The notes beneath the pieces were generated by a model that saw only the letters and a program-made list of their open reading frames with translations, had not been told where the DNA came from and made no database searches. A DNA stretch of 64,000 nucleotides, from NCBI GenBank assembly GCA_017521985.1, contig JAFXAZ010000050.1, positions 1 to 64,000 on the forward strand, read 5' to 3'. Positions within the stretch are counted from its first letter, which is position 1; the number at the start of each line of letters is the position of its first letter. Positions 28,345 through 37,544 of the stretch are shown in pieces. A program made the translations under genes and the position numbers. The stretch comes from Lachnospiraceae bacterium (GTDB lineage: Bacteria > Bacillota > Clostridia > Lachnospirales > Lachnospiraceae).

Positions 28345-29058
28345 ATGCAAAAGTTAAATTTAAAAGAAGAATTATCCGGAAACACATATCCTGGACGTGG
28401 CATCGTAATCGGTAAGACTCCGGACGGCACAAAGGCTGTAACTGCTTATTTTATTATGGGCAGAAGTTCCAATTCCCGTAATCGTGTATTTGTGACAGAG
28501 GGCGAAGGCATCCGCACAGAAGCGTTTGACCCAAGCAAGTTGGAAGACCCAAGCTTGATTATTTATGCTCCGGTAAGAGTATTAAATGAATATACCATCG
28601 TTACCAACGGTGATCAGACTGACACTATTTATGATGGTATGGCAGCAGGTCAGACTTTTGAACAGTCTTTAAGAATTCGTGAGTTTGAGCCGGACGGTCC
28701 AAACTTTACACCTAGAATTTCCTGTGTTATGCAGATTAAGGATGGCCAGTTCCACTATGCAATGTCTATTTTAAAGAGCAACAATGGTAATCCGGCAGCT
28801 TGCAACCGCTACACCTTTACATATGAAAATCCGGTAGCAGGCGAAGGACATTTCATTCATACCTACGCACAAGACATCAATCCATTACCAAGCTTTGAAG
28901 GCGAACCAAAGTGGGTGGAAATCTTAGACGACATGGACGAATTTACAAACATGCTCTGGGAGAACCTGAACGAAGACAATAAGGTTTCTTTGTTTGTTCG
29001 TTATATCGACATCGCGACAGGTAAATATGAAACTAAGATTGTGAACAAGAATGTTTAG
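28345..29058 (+). CDS. IMP cyclohydrolase (stand-alone, PF07826 type)
   Basis: A 237-residue protein starting at the ATG at 28345 behind AAAGGAGAAAAAC; the frame upstream runs through leader hairpins and is not coding. YPGRGIVIGKTPDG, AYFIMGRSSNSRNR and the DGMAAG segment fit the IMP_cyclohyd family related to archaeal PurO, which closes the ring of FAICAR to give IMP. It replaces the cyclohydrolase half of the usual bifunctional PurH. Controlled by the ZTP riboswitch upstream. Confidence 0.88.
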   Translation: MQKLNLKEELSGNTYPGRGIVIGKTPDGTKAVTAYFIMGRSSNSRNRVFVTEGEGIRTEAFDPSKLEDPSLIIYAPVRVLNEYTIVTNGDQTDTIYDGMAAGQTFEQSLRIREFEPDGPNFTPRISCVMQIKDGQFHYAMSILKSNNGNPAACNRYTFTYENPVAGEGHFIHTYAQDINPLPSFEGEPKWVEILDDMDEFTNMLWENLNEDNKVSLFVRYIDIATGKYETKIVNKNV

Positions 29059-29106
29059 ACATAGTTCAATTTTTTGAAAATAGTTAAGAGTAGAATTTAT
29101 GATTAA

Positions 29107-29251
29107 GGGATGTGTGTTGTATTTGTTTATGGAACCATTGAAATACGTCGGTCCTTAATGAAGCAAGGCGTGAGCCGAAGCTGAATTTAGTACCGCTACG
29201 TATTTCGTTGAGCGCAAGCGCGTTCCAGAAGCAAATACAGCAACACATCCC
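29107..29251 (+). ncRNA. Candidate structured RNA or palindromic element, 145 nt
   Basis: Four nested perfect helices enclose one another: GGGATGTGT/ACACATCCC (29107-29115 with 29243-29251), TGTATTTG/CAAATACA (29118 with 29232), TGGAAC/GTTCCA (29130 with 29222) and GAAATACGT/ACGTATTTC (29140 with 29198). Inside lie CGGT/ACCG, AGC/GCT and a GGC-GTGA-GCC tip, with a side hairpin GCG-CAAG-CGC. It fills the gap between the IMP cyclohydrolase and AICAR formyltransferase genes and ends about 20 bases before the latter's start, near its ribosome binding site. I do not recognise the class; a mobile palindromic repeat is the alternative. Confidence 0.6.
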
Positions 29252-29271
29252 ATGATAAGAAAGGAATTATC

Positions 29272-30450
29272 ATGAACGAATTAGAATTAAAATATGGTTG
29301 TAACCCAAACCAGAAGCCAAGCCGCATTTTCATGGAAGACGGCAGCGAGTTACCAATCACCGTATTAAACGGCAAACCGGGCTACATTAACTTTTTAGAT
29401 GCATTCAATGGCTGGCAGTTAGTAAAGGAATTAAAAGAAGCAACCGGTCTTCCGGCTGCCACTTCTTTCAAGCATGTATCTCCGGCCGGTGCAGCAGTAG
29501 GTCTTTCTCTGTCTGAAACCTTAGCAAAGATTTACTGGGTAGACGATTTGGGCGAATTATCTCCTTTAGCTTGTGCTTACGCAAGAGCAAGAGGCGCGGA
29601 CAGAATGAGCTCTTTTGGTGACTTTATTGCCCTTTCTGACGTGTGTGATGCAGATACCGCACGTCTGATTAAGAGAGAAGTTTCCGACGGTGTTATTGCT
29701 CCGGGCTACACAGAGGAAGCTTTAGAATTATTAAAAGCAAAGAAAAAAGGTAACTACAACGTTATCCAGATTGATGAAAACTATGTTCCTGCTCAGCTTG
29801 AAAGAAAGCAGGTTTACGGTATCACTTTCGAACAGGGTAGAAATGAATTAGATATCAATGGTGATTTGTTATCCAATATCGTAACTGATAATAAGGACAT
29901 TCCTGCAGAAGCTTTAATTGATATGAAGATTTCCTTGATTACTTTGAAATACACACAATCTAATTCTGTTTGCTATGTAAAAGACGGTCAGGCAATCGGT
30001 ATCGGTGCGGGCCAGCAGTCCCGTATTCACTGTACACGCCTTGCTGGTCAGAAGGCTGACAACTGGTATCTTCGTCAGGCACCACAGGTATTAAATCTGC
30101 AGTTCCACGACAAGATTGGCCGTGCTGACAGAGACAATGCAATCGATTTATACATTGGCGATGAATACATGGACATTCTTGCAGATGGTACATGGGAAAA
30201 CACCTTCAAGGTAAAACCGCCGGTATTCACCAGAGAGGAAAAGAGAGCATGGTTAGACGGTATGCAGAACGTAACCTGCGGTTCCGACGCATTCTTCCCA
30301 TTCTTTGACAATATCGATAGAGCAGCAAAGAGCGGCGTGAAATATATTGCTCAGCCGGGTGGCTCTGTAAGAGATGACTTAGTTATCGAAAGAGCAAATA
30401 AACACGGCATGGCAATGGTATTTACAGGTATTAGATTGTTCCATCATTAA
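29272..30450 (+). CDS. AICAR formyltransferase (stand-alone PurH formyltransferase domain)
   Basis: A 392-residue protein equivalent to the formyltransferase half of PurH. KYGCNPNQ (7-14) and KHVSPAGAA (67-75, with the catalytic Lys-His pair) are the folate/AICAR site motifs; FFPFFDNIDRAAKSGVKYIAQPGGS near the end is also conserved. The cyclohydrolase (MGS-like) domain of normal PurH is absent and is supplied by the neighbouring gene. AAGAAAGGAATT precedes the ATG. Terminated by a strong hairpin. Confidence 0.92.
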   Translation: MNELELKYGCNPNQKPSRIFMEDGSELPITVLNGKPGYINFLDAFNGWQLVKELKEATGLPAATSFKHVSPAGAAVGLSLSETLAKIYWVDDLGELSPLACAYARARGADRMSSFGDFIALSDVCDADTARLIKREVSDGVIAPGYTEEALELLKAKKKGNYNVIQIDENYVPAQLERKQVYGITFEQGRNELDINGDLLSNIVTDNKDIPAEALIDMKISLITLKYTQSNSVCYVKDGQAIGIGAGQQSRIHCTRLAGQKADNWYLRQAPQVLNLQFHDKIGRADRDNAIDLYIGDEYMDILADGTWENTFKVKPPVFTREEKRAWLDGMQNVTCGSDAFFPFFDNIDRAAKSGVKYIAQPGGSVRDDLVIERANKHGMAMVFTGIRLFHH

Positions 30451-30470
30451 TCTTATATTTATAATTTTTG

Positions 30471-30495
30471 AGGAGGGCTTAGGCCCTCCTTTTTG
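30471..30495 (+). terminator. Terminator of the purine operon
   Basis: Perfect 8-bp arms AGGAGGGC and GCCCTCCT with a TTAG loop, followed by TTTTT. Confidence 0.93.
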
Positions 30496-30571
30496 AATTA
30501 ATTTTATATAGGGTATTATAGGCGCTTATAAGTAATTATAGGGATTTTGCGACGGAAGAAAGCGAATTGTA

Positions 30572-30600
30572 TTGACACACGCATATGCGTGTGCCATAAT
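30572..30600 (+). promoter_or_regulatory. Promoter with an 18-bp palindromic operator in its spacer
   Basis: TTGACA, 17 bases, CATAAT. The spacer is filled by the perfect palindrome CACACGCATATGCGTGTG (30576-30593), so any protein bound there would block RNA polymerase. It drives the AAA ATPase gene that starts at 30619. Confidence 0.85.
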
Positions 30601-30618
30601 AGATTTGGAGGTGATTTA

Positions 30619-31809
30619 ATGTTTAAGGTGAACCCATATAGACCTGGTGCAGGATTAATGCCTACTTATTTAGCCGGTCGTGATGAAGATATTGAGAATA
30701 TCGAAAGATTATTTGATGCGTTAAATATGAATATCCCTACACAATCCATCATTTTTAGCGGATTGAGGGGTGTTGGAAAAACTGTACTAATTAATAAACT
30801 CCAAAAAATTGCTGAGGATAAAGAAATTTTTTGCACACATATAGAGGTGGAGGAGCGAAATGATTTCATTGCTCAAATAGCCGCGTGTGCACAAGCATTT
30901 TTAAGAAAAGTCAGTGCGAAAGAAAAATTCAGAAATTTGATTCAAAAACCGCTGGATGCTATTAAGTCTTTAGTGGTATCTTTTGATCCAAATGAAAACA
31001 CATTCTCTTTATCTATGCAAGAACGGGAATTATATAAGTCAAATAGCTTAACACAAAGTTTGACAGAAGTTTTTATTACTATAGGCGAAACGGCATATAA
31101 AACAGAGACCCCTATATGTTTTTTTGTAGATGAAATACAGTATATGAAGTCAGAAGAATTGGGAGCGTTGATTTCAGCGCTACATCGTACAAATCAATTA
31201 GGATACCCAGTGATGATCGTTGGGGCAGGTTTACCCAAGATATATAAGATGCTGTCAGATGAAAAGTCTTATTCAGAGAGGTTATTTATATATAAGGAAA
31301 TAGGGTCTTTGACAGAAGAGCAATCATACCAAGCAATCACAATACCAGCCGGGAAGTTAGGCGTAGATTATTCTAAAGAAGCGGTAGAGCGAATTGTAGC
31401 AGTGACAAAGGGATATCCGTTTTTCATTCAGCAGATGTGTCAGATTGTATATAAGGAATCCGAAGGTAAGTATATAGATAGTGCTCATGTTGAAAAATGT
31501 ATGGAAGAATTTTTCGATACTCTAGATAATGGATTTTTTAAAGTCAGATATGAAAGATGTTCTGATAGCGACAAAAAATTTATTTTTGCCATGGTGAAAT
31601 GTGGAGAATTACCATGTACTATTTCGAACGTTGCCAAAAACCTCAAAAAGGATGTAACTTCTATATCTACAATAAGGGCGCAGTTGATTAGTAAAGGTAT
31701 TATTTATCCTGTCAGATACAAGGAATTGGATTTTACGGTTCCTGAATTCACAGGATACATTCAAAGATTAGGTGAGTATAAGCAATGGCTCATAGAAAAA
31801 AAGAATTAA
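30619..31809 (+). CDS. Stand-alone AAA+ ATPase (AAA_16 / ORC-like)
   Basis: A 396-residue protein. The start at 30619 follows GGAGGTGA; the longer frame begins before the promoter and is excluded. Walker A is GLRGVGKT (48-55), Walker B FFVDE (168-172), and the C-terminal ~110 residues form a winged helix. Such solitary STAND/ORC-like ATPases occur scattered in clostridial genomes; their role is unknown, with toxin, defence or regulatory functions proposed. There is no partner gene. The palindromic operator in its promoter suggests tight repression, perhaps by itself (inference). Confidence 0.82.
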   Translation: MFKVNPYRPGAGLMPTYLAGRDEDIENIERLFDALNMNIPTQSIIFSGLRGVGKTVLINKLQKIAEDKEIFCTHIEVEERNDFIAQIAACAQAFLRKVSAKEKFRNLIQKPLDAIKSLVVSFDPNENTFSLSMQERELYKSNSLTQSLTEVFITIGETAYKTETPICFFVDEIQYMKSEELGALISALHRTNQLGYPVMIVGAGLPKIYKMLSDEKSYSERLFIYKEIGSLTEEQSYQAITIPAGKLGVDYSKEAVERIVAVTKGYPFFIQQMCQIVYKESEGKYIDSAHVEKCMEEFFDTLDNGFFKVRYERCSDSDKKFIFAMVKCGELPCTISNVAKNLKKDVTSISTIRAQLISKGIIYPVRYKELDFTVPEFTGYIQRLGEYKQWLIEKKN

Positions 31810-31825
31810 AGCACAGAGACGTTTA

Positions 31826-31854
31826 TTGACATTCCATGTTTCAAAGCTTATTAT
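31826..31854 (+). promoter_or_regulatory. Sigma-A promoter for the esterase at 31919
   Basis: Perfect TTGACA, a 17-base spacer and TATTAT, about 65 bases upstream of the start codon. Confidence 0.82.
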
Positions 31855-31918
31855 AAAGACAGCAAGTATATTGCTTTAGATATTATATTAAGCACAAAAA
31901 AGAATAGGAGAATTTTTG

Positions 31919-32728
31919 ATGAAGGCATTCGAATTTACCCCACAAGGCACTACAGGATGCAGCGTAAAGGCATGGATTCATGACCAAAACGGCAGCGAAT
32001 CCGTAAAGCAGCGTATTCATCCGGCTGTGATTGTTTGTCCGGGCGGCGGTTACGCACATGTATCAGACAGAGAAGCAGAGCCGGTAGCAAGAGCATACTT
32101 TGCAGCAGGTTATAATACATATATTTTGACTTACACGGTTGGAGAGGGTGCAAAAGATTTTACACCATTATCTCAGCTGGCAGCTACTATTGCTGAGGTA
32201 CGTGCAAACGCAGATGCATGGTTTACCGCAAAGGACAAAATTGCGGTTTGCGGTTTCTCTGCAGGAGGTCACTTGGCAGCATCTTTGGGTACTCTCTTTA
32301 ACGAAGAAAAGTTTTTACAGGCTTTTGGACGTGAGGCAGACATCAGACCGGATGCTATGATCTTGGGATATCCGGTTATTGTAGCGGATGAATTTGCTCA
32401 TGTAGGTTCTATTTCTAAAGTCAGCGGTGCTGAAGTCGGTAGCGAAGAATATGCATGGTTTAGCTTGGACAAGCATGTGGATGACCAGACACCGCCTACC
32501 TTTATGTGGCATACTGCAGAAGACAAAGCAGTTCCTGTAGAAAACAGTATCAAGATGGCTGCAGCATTATCAGCAGCAAAGGTTCCGTTTGAGTATCATG
32601 TAGTTCCTAAAGGACCACATGGAATGTCTACGTGCACCAAAGAGGTTGGTTCTTACAGCCCATACAATGCACGCTGGATGGACTGGAGCATTACTTGGCT
32701 GAATACACTGTTTGAGTTTGAATTATAA
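31919..32728 (+). CDS. Alpha/beta hydrolase (BD-FAE/esterase type)
   Basis: A 269-residue cytoplasmic esterase. PGGGY (41-45) forms the oxyanion hole, GFSAGG (112-117) holds the nucleophile Ser114, and the EDKAVPVENS and GPHGMS stretches supply Asp and His. It resembles the BD-FAE/xylanase-esterase group acting on acetylated or feruloylated oligosaccharides. It is a single-gene unit with its own promoter; the ATG at 31919 follows TAGGAGAA. Confidence 0.85.
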   Translation: MKAFEFTPQGTTGCSVKAWIHDQNGSESVKQRIHPAVIVCPGGGYAHVSDREAEPVARAYFAAGYNTYILTYTVGEGAKDFTPLSQLAATIAEVRANADAWFTAKDKIAVCGFSAGGHLAASLGTLFNEEKFLQAFGREADIRPDAMILGYPVIVADEFAHVGSISKVSGAEVGSEEYAWFSLDKHVDDQTPPTFMWHTAEDKAVPVENSIKMAAALSAAKVPFEYHVVPKGPHGMSTCTKEVGSYSPYNARWMDWSITWLNTLFEFEL

Positions 32729-32818
32729 GAAAATATGAAATGGCGAGTGATAAGCTTTTACCCATGAAGGGAAAGTTTGTTGCTCGCTTTATTAATATAA
32801 AAAAGAAATGAATACACA

Positions 32819-32847
32819 TTGCGTATTTAGCGTAAACGTGCTACAAT
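32819..32847 (+). promoter_or_regulatory. Promoter and repeats upstream of the small XRE regulator
   Basis: TTGCGT, 17 bases, TACAAT. The direct repeats GCGTA at 32821 and 32830, and the CTTAC/GTAAG dyad just downstream, are candidate operator half-sites. Confidence 0.65.
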
Positions 32848-32882
32848 ACTTACACAACGCGTAAGAAAAGAGGTGACAAGTC

Positions 32883-33095
32883 ATGGACTGCCAAAAGAAA
32901 ATAATAGAATTGCGTGAAAGTACCGGAATGAACCGCAAGGAATTTTGCAAGTATTTTCAGATTCCTTATAGGACCGTTACGGAATGGGAACTAGATAACA
33001 GGCATGCGCCGGAGTATGTGCTGCGTTTATTGGAATATTATATTCGAATGGAGAAATTAGCAAAGGAGACTGTTGTGGAGGATGCAGATTCTTGA
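32883..33095 (+). CDS. Small XRE-like HTH protein
   Basis: A 70-residue helix-turn-helix protein: KIIELRESTGMNRKEFCKYF followed by the recognition helix YRTVTEWE. This is the size of an antitoxin-type or phage-type repressor. GAGGTGACAAGTC lies before the ATG. Its stop overlaps the next frame, an ORF6N-domain gene, so the two form a unit. It probably binds the repeats in its own promoter (inference). Confidence 0.8.
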   Translation: MDCQKKIIELRESTGMNRKEFCKYFQIPYRTVTEWELDNRHAPEYVLRLLEYYIRMEKLAKETVVEDADS

Positions 33096-34184
33096 AGAAA
33101 AGACAGAAGTGAATGATACACCAGAGAAATCTCCTGACAAACAGGAAAAGAAAGAAATTATAATCATTAACGAAGAAACCATTCAAAATAAGATATATGT
33201 GATACGTGGACAGAAGGTGATGCTGGATTTTGATTTGGCTGAAATCTATGGTTATGAGACAAAAAACTTCAACAGGCAGGTAAAAAATAATTATGCAAAA
33301 TTTGAAGGTGAGGATTTTATGTTTCAATTGACAGATGAGGAGACGATAATTCTTTCAAGGTGCAAAAATTTCACCTTGAACAGAGGAAGCGGACGGGGGA
33401 AAATGTGAAATATAATCCGTATGCATTCTCAGAACAGGGCATCTATATGCTAATGACCGTATTACGTGGTGATTTGGCAATTAAACAAAGTCGAGCATTG
33501 ATTCGTGCTTTTAAACAAATGAAAGACTACATCATTGAAAACCAAAATCTCATCGGCGAGCGAGAATATTTGCAGTTGTCCATGCAGGTATCGGATAATT
33601 ATCGCAAAACGTTAGAACTACGTTCAGATTTAAGCGAGGTTGAAAACCAAATGGCGGAGGTCATGGACCGATTAAGTAATGTGGTTACGCGTTCTGAGTT
33701 ATCAGAGATTATGAACGAATTTGGAGAACCGCATATTAAGCGGGGATACCTGGTATTAAATGGAGAACCATTTAAAGCAGATTTGGTTTATGATGAAATT
33801 TATAGACAGGCAAGGAAGAGTATTTACATAGTGGATAATTATATAGGGATAAAGACCTTGGAGTTATTGAGTGGCTGCGCGTCAGAGGTGGAAATTACTA
33901 TTTTCAGTGATAATCTTGCAAAGGGAGTGAGCAGCAATATATATGCAGACTTCTGTAAGGAGCATCCAGGCATACAAGTTAAATTACACTGTTCGGGAGG
34001 AGTTTTTCACGACAGGTATATTATACTGGATTATGGTACGGAGTATGAGAAAATATTTTTGTGTGGAGCATCTTCCAAGGATGCAGGTGCACGTGTGACC
34101 TCTATTTTGGAGGATGAGGACAGGGGAAAATATCAACCAATGTTGGAAAAACTGTTGACGAATCCACCACTTGTCTTAAAGTAA
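33082..34184 (+). pseudogene. ORF6N-domain protein, frameshifted
   Basis: The ORF6N (KilA-N-like, phage antirepressor) domain begins at VIRGQKVMLDFDLAEIYGYET and should continue as a SGRGENVKYNPYAFSEQG join, but the reading frame shifts by -1 at a run of five G residues near 33398-33402 and the first frame stops at 33406-33408. Adding one G restores a continuous protein of about 367 residues. The second part has a coiled coil and a PLD-like C-terminal domain with FHDRYIILDYG and the LCGASSKDAG stretch, a normal partner of ORF6N. The start codon is uncertain (ATG 33082 or TTG 33073). It is either a recent pseudogene or a sequencing error in a homopolymer. Confidence 0.78.
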
Positions 34185-34232
34185 GTTTTTGATATCAAGT
34201 TATTGTGATTAGAAAATCCCCTCTTCCTATTT

Positions 34233-34262
34233 TTGTAAATTTGTGGTACAATCTACTATAAT
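34233..34262 (+). promoter_or_regulatory. Likely promoter for glnS
   Basis: A perfect TATAAT at 34257-34262 with TTGTAA 18 bases upstream; a TACAAT at 34247-34252 is an alternative -10. Confidence 0.5.
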
Positions 34263-34335
34263 AATGTGCTACGTGTCTGATTTGCCACATAAAAGCACAA
34301 CCAACACGGAATACTATTAAAACAGGTGATTTATT

Positions 34336-36030
34336 ATGGAAAACAAAGAATTACAGTTAGAAACTGCAGAAGAAAAAGAAGTAGTTTCCAAAAACTTTAT
34401 TGAGCAGGAAATCGACAAGGATTTGGCGGAGGGTGTTTATGACACCGTTCACACCAGATTTCCACCGGAACCAAATGGTTATTTACACATTGGACATGCA
34501 AAGAGTATTTTATTAAACTATGGTTTGGCGCAGAAGTACGGCGGCAAGTTTAATATGCGTTTTGATGATACAAACCCTACCAAGGAGAAGATTGAGTTCG
34601 TAGAGTCCATCAAGGCGGATATTGAATGGCTTGGTGCAGACTGGGAAGACAGACTTTTCTTTGCATCTGATTATTTTGAAGAAATGTATGAAGGTGCTAT
34701 TAAATTGATTAAAAAGGGCAAGGCGTACGTTTCTGATTTGACAGCAGATGAGATTCGTGCATACAGAGGTACGCTTACAGAGCCTGGTAAGGAAGACCCA
34801 TATGCAACACGTTCTATTGAAGAGAATTTAGCTTTATTTGAAGCTATGAGAAATGGGGAAGTAGCAGATGGTGCAAAGGTACTTCGTGCACGCATTGATA
34901 TGTCTTCTCCAAATATGAATATGCGTGACCCGGTTATTTACCGTGTGGCACATATGCATCATCACAATACCGGCGATAAGTGGTGCATTTATCCGATGTA
35001 TGACTTTGCACATCCAATCGAGGATGCTATTGAAGGCATTACACACTCTATTTGTACTTTAGAATTTGAGGACCACAGACCACTGTATGACTGGGTAGTA
35101 CGTGAATTAGAGTATCCACATCCTCCACGTCAGATTGAGTTTGCGAAATTATATTTAAAGAATGTGATTACCGGCAAGCGTTATATTAAGAAGCTGGTAG
35201 AAGAAGGAATCGTAGATGGTTGGGATGATCCAAGACTTGTTTCTATCGCAGCCCTCAGAAGACGTGGTTTCACACCGGAATCTATTAAGATGTTTGTGGA
35301 GCTTTGTGGTGTAAGTAAGGCAAATTCTATCGCAGACTATGCGATGTTAGAGTACTGTATCCGTGAGGACTTAAAGCTGAAAAAGTCCCGTGTTATGGCA
35401 GTTTTGGACCCAATTAAGCTGGTCATTGACAATTATCCGGAAGGTCAGACCGAGATATTAGATTCTCCAAATAATTTAGAGAACGAAGCGCTTGGCTCCC
35501 GTCAGGTTCCTTTTGGCAGAGAACTGTACATTGACCGCGAAGACTTTATGGAAGAACCACCAAAGAAATACTTCCGTATGTTCCCGGGCAATGAAGTACG
35601 TTTGATGAATGCTTATTTTGTAAAATGTACTGGTTGTGTGAAGGATGAAAATGGCAATGTGGTAGAAGTTCATTGTACCTATGACCCGGCTTCCAAAGGT
35701 GGCAATAGTCCGGACGGCCGTAAAGTAAAGGGCACTATTCACTGGGTACCTGCACATGAGGCAGTAGAAGCAGAGGTTCGTTTATTTGAAAACCTGGTAG
35801 ATGAAGAAAAGGGTGTTTACAATGAAGATGGCAGCCTGAACTTAAATCCAAATTCCTTAGAAGTAAGAACCTGCTATATTGAGCCTTCTATCAAGGGTGC
35901 AAAAGCATTTGAAAGCTTCCAGTTTGTACGTCAGGGCTTCTTCTGTGTGGACTACAAGGATTCTACCGAGGACAAACTGGTATTTAACCGTATTGTTTCC
36001 TTAAAGAGCTCCTTCAAGTTACCTAAGTAA
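34336..36030 (+). CDS. glnS: Glutaminyl-tRNA synthetase
   Basis: A 564-residue class I synthetase. [12 protein letters not shown] (43-54) contains the HIGH motif, and [20 protein letters not shown] is the GlnRS stretch after the KMSKS loop. That loop reads ITGKRYIKK (278-286) instead of the usual VMSKR, keeping only the Lys-Arg pair. The C-terminal beta-barrel anticodon-binding domains are complete, with [19 protein letters not shown]. It charges tRNA-Gln directly, so this organism need not rely only on GatCAB for Gln-tRNA. Confidence 0.94.
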   Translation: MENKELQLETAEEKEVVSKNFIEQEIDKDLAEGVYDTVHTRFPPEPNGYLHIGHAKSILLNYGLAQKYGGKFNMRFDDTNPTKEKIEFVESIKADIEWLGADWEDRLFFASDYFEEMYEGAIKLIKKGKAYVSDLTADEIRAYRGTLTEPGKEDPYATRSIEENLALFEAMRNGEVADGAKVLRARIDMSSPNMNMRDPVIYRVAHMHHHNTGDKWCIYPMYDFAHPIEDAIEGITHSICTLEFEDHRPLYDWVVRELEYPHPPRQIEFAKLYLKNVITGKRYIKKLVEEGIVDGWDDPRLVSIAALRRRGFTPESIKMFVELCGVSKANSIADYAMLEYCIREDLKLKKSRVMAVLDPIKLVIDNYPEGQTEILDSPNNLENEALGSRQVPFGRELYIDREDFMEEPPKKYFRMFPGNEVRLMNAYFVKCTGCVKDENGNVVEVHCTYDPASKGGNSPDGRKVKGTIHWVPAHEAVEAEVRLFENLVDEEKGVYNEDGSLNLNPNSLEVRTCYIEPSIKGAKAFESFQFVRQGFFCVDYKDSTEDKLVFNRIVSLKSSFKLPK

Positions 36031-36081
36031 TTAGTATGATCGCAGTCGACGATGGCGTTTCGTCTGCAGGAGAATAAAGAT

Positions 36082-37470
36082 ATGGATATGATGATTCGTT
36101 TAGACACGGAGAGCGGAAAGCGCCTCTACGTGCAGATTTATGAATATATCAAGTCCGAAATACGAGGAGGGAGGCTTCTAAATGGTGAGAAGCTTCCCTC
36201 TACGCGCATTTTGGCGAGTAATTTACAGGTCAGCCGTTCTACGGTAGACCTGGCATATGAGCAGTTGGTCAGTGAAGGTTATCTGGAAGCTAGACCGGGC
36301 AGTGGCTATTATGTGGGCCAGGTGGAGGAATTGTATGGTTTTAGTACCGGTTTACAGGAAAATGTGCCTGTAAACCAGGAAAAACAGCAGTACAAGGTGG
36401 ATTTTTCTACCGGTGCCATTGATATGAGTGTGTTTCCTTTTGGCACGTGGCGTAAGTTAAATAAAGCAGTTTTGTCTGAGGATAATGGCAGTCTTTTTGC
36501 TTTGGGAGAGCCACAGGGGGACTGGGAACTTCGCCAGACCATATCCCGATATCTCCATGCATCCCGTGGTGCCAATATCTCTCCGGAGCAGTTAATTATC
36601 GGTGCAGGAAATGAGTATCTGTTTATGCTTTTAGAAAAGCTTTTGGGGCGTCATCGTAAGGTCGCTTTGGAAAAGCCAACCTACAGCAAAGCATACCGCA
36701 GTTTTCAGTCCTTTGCATATGAAATCAGCCGGATTCCTATGGACAAGTCCGGTATGGATGTAAAAGCACTTTGTATGAGCGGAGCAGAGATTGCCTATGT
36801 AATGCCGTCCCACCAGTATCCTACCGGTGTTGTGATGCCTATTGGCCGCAGGCAGGAGCTTTTAAAGTGGGCGGGAGAAGCAGAGGGACGTTTTATCATA
36901 GAGGATGACCACGATAGTGAATTCCGCTACAAAGGCAAACCCATTCCGTGTCTGCAATCTATTGACCGCCACGACAAGGTAATTTATCTGGGAACCTTCA
37001 GTAAGGCCATTGCACCGGCCATCCGAATTAGTTTTATGGCCTTGCCAAAACAGCTTTTACAAATTTATAAAGAAGAATTTCAGTTTTTCTCTTCTACCGT
37101 ATCACGTATTGACCAGCGTATACTACAGCAGTTTATGGAGGAGGGACATTTTGAAAGGCATTTAAATCGCATGCGAAAAACCTATCGCACCAAGCACGAT
37201 GAAATGCTTTTGTTACTTAAGCCTTTTCGCAAAAAATTTGTGATTCAGGGCGAAAATGCGGGAACGTACCTGACACTGAAATCCAAAGAAGGCAGAACCG
37301 AGGCAGAGCTTATAGAGTTGGCAAATAGCGTGGGTGTTAACGTTTATGGTATGAGCCGGTTGAGTGGCATAGAAGGGGAAGAATACCATACCATACTGCT
37401 TGGATTTGGAGGCCTAAGCATAGAGGAGGTGAAAGAGGGGCTTAGGTTGTTAGAGAAGGTGTATTTGTAA
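36082..37470 (+). CDS. MocR-type regulator (GntR HTH + aminotransferase domain)
   Basis: A 462-residue fusion regulator: an N-terminal GntR winged helix (YVQIYEYIKSEIRGGRLLNG ... SRSTVDLAYEQLVSEGYLEA) and a C-terminal fold-type I aminotransferase domain with the PLP lysine Lys308 in GTFSKAIAP. The start at 36082 follows AGGAG; an ATG at 36052 lacks a site. Family members such as PdxR and GabR sense PLP or an amino compound. The target genes are not evident. It lies 50 bases after glnS and may be read through from it. Confidence 0.9.
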   Translation: MDMMIRLDTESGKRLYVQIYEYIKSEIRGGRLLNGEKLPSTRILASNLQVSRSTVDLAYEQLVSEGYLEARPGSGYYVGQVEELYGFSTGLQENVPVNQEKQQYKVDFSTGAIDMSVFPFGTWRKLNKAVLSEDNGSLFALGEPQGDWELRQTISRYLHASRGANISPEQLIIGAGNEYLFMLLEKLLGRHRKVALEKPTYSKAYRSFQSFAYEISRIPMDKSGMDVKALCMSGAEIAYVMPSHQYPTGVVMPIGRRQELLKWAGEAEGRFIIEDDHDSEFRYKGKPIPCLQSIDRHDKVIYLGTFSKAIAPAIRISFMALPKQLLQIYKEEFQFFSSTVSRIDQRILQQFMEEGHFERHLNRMRKTYRTKHDEMLLLLKPFRKKFVIQGENAGTYLTLKSKEGRTEAELIELANSVGVNVYGMSRLSGIEGEEYHTILLGFGGLSIEEVKEGLRLLEKVYL

Positions 37471-37500
37471 AGTACAAGCGCATAATATTAAGAATAACCC

Positions 37501-37538
37501 AAAAGACCACGACTGAAATCAGCCATGGTCTTTTCCAT
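37501..37538. terminator. Bidirectional terminator between MocR and the YtxH-like gene
   Basis: Arms AAAAGACCA and TGGTCTTTT enclose a CTGA/TCAG hairpin; T-runs lie on both strands, suiting two converging genes. Confidence 0.8.
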
Positions 37539-37544
37539 TGGGCA

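Noticed and set aside
29107-29251. Second ZTP or other known purine riboswitch
   Set aside because: The CCGCCTGGGC and ACTGGCG blocks are missing, and no known purine or PRPP aptamer core could be recognised.
33390-33410. Programmed -1 frameshift in the ORF6N gene
   Set aside because: The GGGGGAAAA run is not in the zero-frame register required for a standard slippery heptamer, and I see no strong stimulatory hairpin just downstream; mutation or error is simpler.
34200-34335. T-box leader for glnS
   Set aside because: No TGGNACCGCG-type T-box sequence or terminator/antiterminator pair is present.
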